Position numbers and translations under genes: made by a program | Notes under the pieces: generated by a model | Told to the model about the DNA's origin: nothing | Seen by the model: only the letters and a program-made list of their open reading frames with translations | Database searches by the model: none | Shown here: positions 1 through 5,628 of the stretch, one piece after another | How the letters are laid out: every line of letters begins with the position of its first letter | Position numbering within the stretch: the stretch's first letter is position 1 | Assembly (NCBI GenBank): GCA_004357015.1 | Contig: SMXE01000181.1 | Span: forward strand, 1-7,940 | Source: Caldithrix sp. | GTDB lineage: Bacteria > Zhuqueibacterota > Zhuqueibacteria > Oceanimicrobiales > Oceanimicrobiaceae | DNA: 7,940 bases | Direction: 5' to 3'

Positions 1-1
1 C

Positions 2-769
2 GTTGACGATAACGGCGTGCCGGTTCGTCCGGCAGTCATCGGAAACAGCCGGGCGCATGACATCAAGGCCTTGTACCTGGGCTGGGCCGGTGACGGGCAT
101 TTCGGCCGGATAAACATCAATCATGCCTTCTACCAGGTTCTCGGCAAAGACAGTTTCAATTCGTTGGCCGGCAGACCGATCAACATCAACGCGCAAATGG
201 CGGCGCTCGAGATTAGCATCGATCAAAACTGGATGCGGTGGCGGGCCTCAGCCTTCTTTGCCTCCGGCGATGCGAACCCACAGGATGGCACCGGGCGCGG
301 ATTTGACACGATCTTGGATATTCCCTTTTTTGCCGGCGGCCAGTTTAGCTACTGGAACAGCCAGAAAATTCGATTGTTGGGTGTTAATTTGACCAGTAAG
401 TTGAGCCTGGTGCCCAATCTACGCAGCAGCAAAACTGAAGGCCAGGCCAATTTTGTCAATCCCGGACTTTTGTTGCTGAACCTGGGTTACGACGCGGAAT
501 TGACGCCCAAAGTCAAATTGATATTGAACGCCAATTATTTACGATTCGCGCATACTGCTTCTTTGGCGTCCTTTATCAACCAAGCAGGAATTGGCAATGA
601 TATTGGCTTCGATTATGGCATCGGAATTCTATACCGGCCATTCTTGAACAACAATGCCAGGTTTACTTTCTCACTGAATGCACTCACCCCTCTTTCGGGT
701 TTCCAGGATCTTTATGATTCGTCTGCAACGCAATTTTCCTTATCCACCTCACTCGTTTTTACTTATTGA
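2..769 (+). CDS. Outer-membrane beta-barrel protein, C-terminal part (5' end outside window)
   Basis: This reading frame is open from base 2 to the TGA at 767-769 and gives 255 residues. The codons before the GTG at 17 are also open, so that GTG is probably internal and the true start lies upstream of the window. The protein shows short alternating polar/hydrophobic stretches typical of beta strands, for example KLILNANYLRF, DYGIGILYRPF and RFTFSLNAL, separated by Gly/Asn/Asp-rich turns. It ends in FSLSTSLVFTY. A terminal aromatic residue after a strand is the known recognition signal for outer-membrane barrel assembly. No cysteine or haem motif is present. I do not recognise the exact family; a porin-like or alginate-export-like barrel would fit. 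Because the decahaem cytochrome follows at once, it could be the barrel partner of a porin-cytochrome conduit, but this is inferred from position only. Barrel assignment is fairly sure; the function is not. Confidence 0.72.
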   Translation, partial: VDDNGVPVRPAVIGNSRAHDIKALYLGWAGDGHFGRININHAFYQVLGKDSFNSLAGRPININAQMAALEISIDQNWMRWRASAFFASGDANPQDGTGRGFDTILDIPFFAGGQFSYWNSQKIRLLGVNLTSKLSLVPNLRSSKTEGQANFVNPGLLLLNLGYDAELTPKVKLILNANYLRFAHTASLASFINQAGIGNDIGFDYGIGILYRPFLNNNARFTFSLNALTPLSGFQDLYDSSATQFSLSTSLVFTY

Positions 770-771
770 GG
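768..771 (+). promoter_or_regulatory. Ribosome binding site candidate (GAGG) that favours the ATG at 775
   Basis: GAGG lies 3 bases before the ATG at 775 and overlaps the stop codon of the upstream barrel gene. The spacing is shorter than ideal. The alternative in-frame start, TTG at 766, has no purine-rich sequence upstream. The ATG also gives the cleaner signal peptide (Met-Lys-Leu start). Tight spacing suggests that the two genes are translated from one message. Confidence 0.45.
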
Positions 772-774
772 ATC

Positions 775-3700
775 ATGAAGCTAAATATCTGCCTTTTCTG
801 TGTGATCTTGTGTTTGTCCTCGTCCTTAAGAAGCCAAGATCGTGACGACGGTGTGAAAAGACAAGGAGTGCGGCGCATTCGCCAAAGTACCGGCGATGTC
901 TTGAAGAAGAGCAAGTCATGCCTGCGTTGTCATCAGGGCGTTGAAAAAATGCATGCCTCCGCGGCGGTCAAACTGGGTTGTACTGACTGCCACGGCGGAA
1001 ATCCGGTGGCCAGATCTATGGACAAAGCGCACGTGCAGCCCAGGTTTCCGGAAGAGTGGCAAACCTCAGCGAATCCCATTCGTTCCTTCACACTTCTCAA
1101 CCGGGAGAGTCCTGAGTTCATCCGGTTTGTCAATCCCGGGGATTTGCGGGTCGCCGATGAAACGTGTGGCCAATGTCACGCACGCGAGGTTTTGCGGGTT
1201 CAGAAAAGCATGATGACCACCTCTGCCCTGTTATTGGGCGGCGCCTCGTATAACAACGGTGTCGTATCGGTGAAGAATTATATTTTCGGCGAAAGCTACA
1301 GTCGGGACGGCGTGCCGCAGCGCATCAATACCGTACCGGCGCCAAGCAAGGATGAAATGGAAAACAAAGGGGTGCTGCCTTTTCTTCTGCCATTGCCCAG
1401 ATGGGAAATCACCCAACTTGGCAATATTTTTCGAACGTTTGAACGGGGAGGGAAAATACCTCGCATCAATCCTTCCAATATCGGCAACCCCGATCCAACC
1501 GAAGAACCGGGAAAACCGGACATGAAACTCGGCGACCGGGGATTAGGCACCCAGCTCCGCATCAGCTCTCCGCTTCTCAATATTCATAAAACCCGGCTAA
1601 ATGATCCGCATTTGTCTTTTCTTGGCACCAATGATCAGCCCGGCGATTATCGCTCGAGTGGGTGTACGGCCTGCCACGTCGTTTATGCTAATGACCGTTC
1701 ACCATTCCACTCAGGACAGTATGCAAAATATGGCAATCTGGGCAAAAGTGTCACAGGCGATAAGTCAATTTCAAAGGAGGAGGAAGGCCACCCGATTCGG
1801 CATCAATTTACCTTGAGCATTCCGTCGAGTCAATGTATGGTTTGTCACATGCATCAACCGAATGGGTTTTTGAATACCTTTTATGGCTTTCAAATGTGGG
1901 ATTATGAAACCGACGGCCGGGCCATGTATCCCAGGGAACAACAATCTTTATCGTCTGAAGAGGCGTTCGAATTGCTCGATGCAAATCCCGAGGAGGCGGT
2001 CCTCAGAGGAAAGTGGGGCGACAAGAAGTTTCTCGCGAATGTCAGCAAACTAAATCCAAAATTAAAGAAGACGCAATTGGCCGACTATCACGGGCATGGC
2101 TGGATTTTCCGGGCTGTATTCAAGAAGGATCGCAAGGGTCATCTTCTGGACAAAAATGGTGAGATGGTGCCATGGAGCTCAGAGCACAAATTTCATGGCG
2201 TTGTGCCCATAGAGGGCGTTGCGCAGTTTTGCGATGAAGCATGCCGGAAATCGCAAAAAGCGGTGCACCTGAAAGACATCCATTTGGAAAAAGGCATGCA
2301 CTGTGTCGATTGCCATTTTGAGCAGGATTCGCACGGCAATGGCAAGCTTTATGGGGAGTTCCACAACGCCATCGAAATTCAATGCATCGATTGCCATGGC
2401 ACGGTTCAGAATTATGCCAGTCTGAGGACGTCGGGCGTGGCCTCGCCTGCGGGCGGCACAGACATGACTCTGCTGCAGACACCCTTTCAAAATGCGCGCT
2501 TCGAGGTGGACGGCAACAAGAGAATTCAAAGATCCATGCTGGTAGACACTTTAGAGTGGGAAATAAGTCAGGTAAAAGGGTCTATCGATCCGAACGCCAC
2601 GGAATATAATCCCAAAGCGCACGCGGCCAAACTGATTGCAGCGGGCGGGCAAATGCAAAACGTATCGAATATCGATGAAAAATCTTTGGCGCATCCTTAT
2701 CAAAAAATGGAATGTCAGTCGTGTCATACATCCTGGATCACCAACTGCTTCGGCTGCCACTTGCCGCAACAAGCCAACTGGAAAAAAAGCATGAATCACT
2801 TCGAGGGGACAACAACGCGCAACTGGACGACCTACAACCCACAGGTCATTCGTGATGCCGGGTTTATGCTCTGCCTCAATGGCACGACCAAAGGCAACAA
2901 AATCACGACCGCCCGTTCCAGCAGCGCGCTTATTCTGAGCTCCCGCAACGCCAATCGTGAGCAAGTTTACTCGCAGCAGCCGCCAATCTCGGCGCCCGGA
3001 TACAGCAGCCAGGCGTTTAATCCGCATTTTGCCCATACGGTGCGCAAAACCGAGACACGCACCTGCACCGACTGCCACGTTTCTTCAAAGAATAACAACA
3101 ATGCCTGGATGGCGCAGGTCCTGCTTCACGGGACGAATCTTGTGAATTTCATGGGCCGTTATGTTTACGTCGCCGAAGGCAAAGACGGCTTTGAAGCCAT
3201 TGCAGCAACCGAAGTTGATGAGCCGCAGGCCGTCATTGGCAGCTACTTACACAAGTTGGCCTACCCCGACAATTACAAAATGCATCTCGCAAATGGCAGA
3301 ACGTTGAAAACGGCCCATCATCATGGCGCGTCGTACATTCGCAGTCTGCAGTTGCGCGGCGAATATCTTTTTACCGCCAATGGCGCCGGCGGTTTTCGGG
3401 TTTTCGATGTTGCCAATATCGATAATAAAGGCATCTCTGAACGAATCGTGTCGGCTCCGGTTTCGCCTTTAGGCCAGAACACGCACGTTAAAACAAAATT
3501 TGCCACTGCTGTGGCCCTGCCGACCAATATGCCTATCGACACGGGCAGGAAAGACGTCATCAATAATCGGGATAATCAGGAGCAACCGCTGCATCCACTT
3601 TATAGCTATGCCTACATCACGGATCTATACGAAGGGCTTATTCTGGTGGATGTCATGAATCTGGTTGACGGTGATCCGAGCAATAATTTTCTGAAAAGGG

Positions 3701-4515
3701 AGATTACTTTCAATCCCGGAGGGCAACTCAAAGGTGCTGCGAATCTGGCAATTTCCGGCAATTATGTCTACGTGCTTTGCAAGTCCGGTCTGGTGGTCGT
3801 AAACGTAGACAATCCCCGCAAACCGAAGATAGTCAGCAAGATTAGCTCGCCGTTGCTGAAGAAACCGATGGCTATTGGCATTCAATTCCGCTACGCATTT
3901 GTATGTGACCGGCAAGGCGTAAAAGTCATCGATATCACGAATCCGGCGTCACCAAAGTTGATCGGAGACAGCTTTGTACCGCTGAAGAAGGCACACGATA
4001 TTTACTGTGCCCGGACTTACGCATACGTTGCGGCGGGTGAACAGGGCCTGGTCATCATTGATATCGAAAAGCCGGATTCTATCTTCGTGGAGCAGACATT
4101 CAATGCAAAAGGCAAGATGAACGATGTCCGCGGCGTAAAGGTGGCAGCGACCAATGCCAGCATATTTGCTTATGTGGCTGATGGCCGAAACGGGCTGCGA
4201 GTTTTGCAACTGACTTCACCGATGACACCGGGGCATTTGGGGTTTAGTCCAAAACCAAAGCCCATCCTGGTCGCAACTTACAAAACCCACGGACGTGCGC
4301 TGGCTGTTTCCAAAGGGTTGGACCGGGACCGGGCCGTTGACGAAAGCGGTAATCAAGTCAGCGTCTTCGGCCGTTTGGGATCGCGACCCTTCAATCTAAA
4401 AGAGCAAAGAGCATTTTACATCGATGATCGTGGCAAGGTTTTTACTGTCTCGGATGATCTCTGGAAACGGCTTGTAAGTCGGGGAAGGTTAATAAACAAT
4501 GGATTATGGGAGTAA
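775..4515 (+). CDS. Secreted decahaem c-type cytochrome fused to a LVIVD beta-propeller
   Basis: The protein has 1246 residues from the ATG at 775; a TTG at 766 would add three. An N-terminal signal peptide (MKLNICLFCVILCL, cut near residue 20) sends it out of the cytoplasm, where haem c is attached. Ten CXXCH sites start at residues 49, 69, 131, 297, 354, 510, 537, 647, 658 and 764. Spacing is uneven: hemes come in pairs (49/69, 510/537, 647/658) separated by long haem-poor stretches at 136-296 and 359-509, which may be globular domains. A CX3C pair (C486, C490) without a following His lies just before haem 6. From about residue 790 to 1150 there are seven propeller-like repeats with the [YF]-[AVL]-[YF]-[VIT] ... 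G-[LVF]-x-[VI] pattern of the LVIVD family. It probably stores or passes electrons in the periplasm or on the cell surface, with the propeller as a docking or binding module. Substrate is unknown; a catalytic role is possible. It follows the barrel gene by 5 bases, which suggests one operon. Confidence 0.9.
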   Translation: MKLNICLFCVILCLSSSLRSQDRDDGVKRQGVRRIRQSTGDVLKKSKSCLRCHQGVEKMHASAAVKLGCTDCHGGNPVARSMDKAHVQPRFPEEWQTSANPIRSFTLLNRESPEFIRFVNPGDLRVADETCGQCHAREVLRVQKSMMTTSALLLGGASYNNGVVSVKNYIFGESYSRDGVPQRINTVPAPSKDEMENKGVLPFLLPLPRWEITQLGNIFRTFERGGKIPRINPSNIGNPDPTEEPGKPDMKLGDRGLGTQLRISSPLLNIHKTRLNDPHLSFLGTNDQPGDYRSSGCTACHVVYANDRSPFHSGQYAKYGNLGKSVTGDKSISKEEEGHPIRHQFTLSIPSSQCMVCHMHQPNGFLNTFYGFQMWDYETDGRAMYPREQQSLSSEEAFELLDANPEEAVLRGKWGDKKFLANVSKLNPKLKKTQLADYHGHGWIFRAVFKKDRKGHLLDKNGEMVPWSSEHKFHGVVPIEGVAQFCDEACRKSQKAVHLKDIHLEKGMHCVDCHFEQDSHGNGKLYGEFHNAIEIQCIDCHGTVQNYASLRTSGVASPAGGTDMTLLQTPFQNARFEVDGNKRIQRSMLVDTLEWEISQVKGSIDPNATEYNPKAHAAKLIAAGGQMQNVSNIDEKSLAHPYQKMECQSCHTSWITNCFGCHLPQQANWKKSMNHFEGTTTRNWTTYNPQVIRDAGFMLCLNGTTKGNKITTARSSSALILSSRNANREQVYSQQPPISAPGYSSQAFNPHFAHTVRKTETRTCTDCHVSSKNNNNAWMAQVLLHGTNLVNFMGRYVYVAEGKDGFEAIAATEVDEPQAVIGSYLHKLAYPDNYKMHLANGRTLKTAHHHGASYIRSLQLRGEYLFTANGAGGFRVFDVANIDNKGISERIVSAPVSPLGQNTHVKTKFATAVALPTNMPIDTGRKDVINNRDNQEQPLHPLYSYAYITDLYEGLILVDVMNLVDGDPSNNFLKREITFNPGGQLKGAANLAISGNYVYVLCKSGLVVVNVDNPRKPKIVSKISSPLLKKPMAIGIQFRYAFVCDRQGVKVIDITNPASPKLIGDSFVPLKKAHDIYCARTYAYVAAGEQGLVIIDIEKPDSIFVEQTFNAKGKMNDVRGVKVAATNASIFAYVADGRNGLRVLQLTSPMTPGHLGFSPKPKPILVATYKTHGRALAVSKGLDRDRAVDESGNQVSVFGRLGSRPFNLKEQRAFYIDDRGKVFTVSDDLWKRLVSRGRLINNGLWE
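3160..4215 (+). other. LVIVD-type beta-propeller region of the decahaem protein
   Basis: Seven repeat cores begin at residues 796 (YVYVAEGKDG), 864 (YLFTANGAGG), 945 (YAYITDLYEG), 997 (YVYVLCKSG), 1040 (YAFVCDRQG), 1082 (YAYVAAGEQG) and 1131 (FAYVADGRNG). Most are followed by a valine/isoleucine-rich strand and a D-x-x-[NKS]-P turn, as in DNPRKPKIV and TNPASPKLIG. The last four are spaced 42-49 residues apart, the usual LVIVD unit. The first three are 52-81 apart and carry loop insertions. Seven units would close a standard seven-bladed propeller. The last haem (residues 764-768) lies only about 28 residues before the first blade, so haem and propeller are likely in contact. Confidence 0.75.
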
Positions 4516-4528
4516 TGGAGTATTGGAG
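4497..4528 (+). repeat. Period-8 tandem repeat crossing the stop codon of the decahaem gene
   Basis: Four imperfect 8-base units follow each other: CAATGGAT, TATGGGAG, TAATGGAG, TATTGGAG. The first two encode most of the last residues (NNGLWE) of the decahaem cytochrome. The third begins with its TAA stop (4513-4515), and the fourth lies beyond it. The array probably belongs to a dispersed family of simple intergenic repeats and may have reshaped the 3' end of the gene. The copy number is small, so chance similarity is not excluded. Confidence 0.5.
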
Positions 4529-4592
4529 GGAGAGCGGCCATCACTCCGACGCATAATTGCATGAAGCCAACAGTTTCTAATTTGATTTTTGC

Positions 4593-4619
4593 CACGAAGA
4601 ACACGAAGAGCACGAAGGG
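4593..4619 (+). repeat. Three 9-base tandem repeats with core CACGAAG
   Basis: CACGAAG occurs at 4593, 4602 and 4611, exactly 9 bases apart, with two variable bases (AA, AG, GG) closing each unit. Simple CACGAAG-type arrays are known to recur in intergenic DNA of several bacterial phyla, usually with no known function. This one lies in the gap between the decahaem gene and the small cytochrome gene. The rest of the gap (4516-4707) shows no reading frame of note, no convincing terminator hairpin with a T run and no clear promoter. Confidence 0.6.
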
Positions 4620-4707
4620 AGGGACGGGGAGGAATTGTGGTGATAACGCTGCACTCACGTAACGATTCCCTACTGTAAATTTCGTCAAGAAAAATGATTG
4701 CCGGACC

Positions 4708-5628
4708 ATGCGTTTTCAAGTCTTAGCTATTTGTTCAGTTAGCTTTCTGGCAGCATTGCCAGTGTGTTATGCCCAGCAAAAGAAATATGTAACGCTGGGT
4801 TACCGGAGCTGCGGTACCGAACGCGGCACCTGCCACCAATTTGATGGCAATTGGTGGAAACGTGATCCGCATTTCAGTACGGTAAAGGACCTGAAAAGAA
4901 AGAAGCAGAAGTCCTTGCAATTTGCCCAGGCGTATGGTATGAACCCGGGTGACTATCTCAAAGGCAGTTCTAAATGCGCGCAATGTCATGGGGAAGTCGT
5001 GAACGGGCGTGAAAACAAAAACATGAACACGGGGGTGAGTTGCGAGAACTGTCATGGCCCTGCGGGCCCGAAAGAAGTTGGGTACTTTGAAGTCCATCAG
5101 GAGGGCGCGTTGCCCCAGGACCCGCTGGACACCAGCCGCACCGGTTACCAAAAAGCGCTGCGGGTTGGCCAGTTGGAATTGAGGAATGTGACTGTAAGAG
5201 TGATGACCTGTGTTCGCTGCCACCAGATAAACGAAAGAAAACTGCTTGAGACCGGGCACCCAACGGGCGAAGGCTTTGACTATATTAAAGGGATCAAGAA
5301 TAACATTTCCAGGCATTGGGACTATAAACTCCGGAGAGTGGATTTGGATGAGGCGCCATATAACCAGGCCGTGCAAAGCAAGCCAATCCCACAGTTTGTT
5401 CTGGCGTCTGCCCGCATCCCGGGCGGCCCGGTAGTCAACACCAGAAGCGTGACCGATACCATTGTTATCTATGTTGATCCCGAGCTTCCGTCCTGGTTGA
5501 ATCCCCAAAGTACCGTTTCCCTAAAATCCTTTGATCCCCAGATTAGTGAAGACGCCCCCGTCGATTCCATCCTGTTAGAAATCAAGAAGTACATCGAGTA
5601 CGTTCATAAAACGATCAATCAGAAATGA
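4708..5628 (+). CDS. Secreted cytochrome c554-like multiheme protein (three CXXCH sites plus one CX6CH)
   Basis: The protein has 306 residues. The ATG at 4708 is the only usable start: the frame is closed by TAA at 4660-4662, and no other ATG, GTG or TTG lies between. There is no strong ribosome site. The signal peptide runs to about residue 22 (AALPVCYA, then QQKK), with no good lipobox. CXXCH sites begin at C90, C112 and C168. A fourth possible site is C35-GTERGT-C42-H43, followed by WWKRDPH, which matches the place and setting of the first haem in c554-type proteins (CxxCH then a W and S/D-P-H). GHPTGEGFDY (H184) and RHW (H203) look like distal haem ligands, as in that family. The C-terminal 80 residues have no haem motif. 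It is probably a periplasmic electron carrier between the membrane protein encoded next (ATGA overlap, so coupled translation) and the larger cytochrome upstream. An enzymatic role is not excluded. Confidence 0.88.
   Translation: MRFQVLAICSVSFLAALPVCYAQQKKYVTLGYRSCGTERGTCHQFDGNWWKRDPHFSTVKDLKRKKQKSLQFAQAYGMNPGDYLKGSSKCAQCHGEVVNGRENKNMNTGVSCENCHGPAGPKEVGYFEVHQEGALPQDPLDTSRTGYQKALRVGQLELRNVTVRVMTCVRCHQINERKLLETGHPTGEGFDYIKGIKNNISRHWDYKLRRVDLDEAPYNQAVQSKPIPQFVLASARIPGGPVVNTRSVTDTIVIYVDPELPSWLNPQSTVSLKSFDPQISEDAPVDSILLEIKKYIEYVHKTINQK

Noticed and set aside
2551..3078. Minus-strand frame of 175 codons inside the decahaem gene
   Set aside because: It overlaps three CXXCH sites on the plus strand and resembles no protein that I recognise.
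4517..4547. Possible hairpin after the decahaem gene (GGAGT with ACTCC)
   Set aside because: The stem is only five pairs with a loop of about 20 bases and no following T run, so a terminator call is not supported.
4582..4680. Possible promoter in the gap (TTGATT, TTGTGG and TACTGT-like boxes)
   Set aside because: No pair of boxes has both a good match and a 16-18 base spacing; the lineage and its promoter rules are unknown.
4735..5508. Long minus-strand frame of 257 codons opposite the c554-like gene
   Set aside because: The plus strand carries clear haem motifs and a signal peptide over the same bases. The minus-strand product has no recognisable motif and is a shadow frame.
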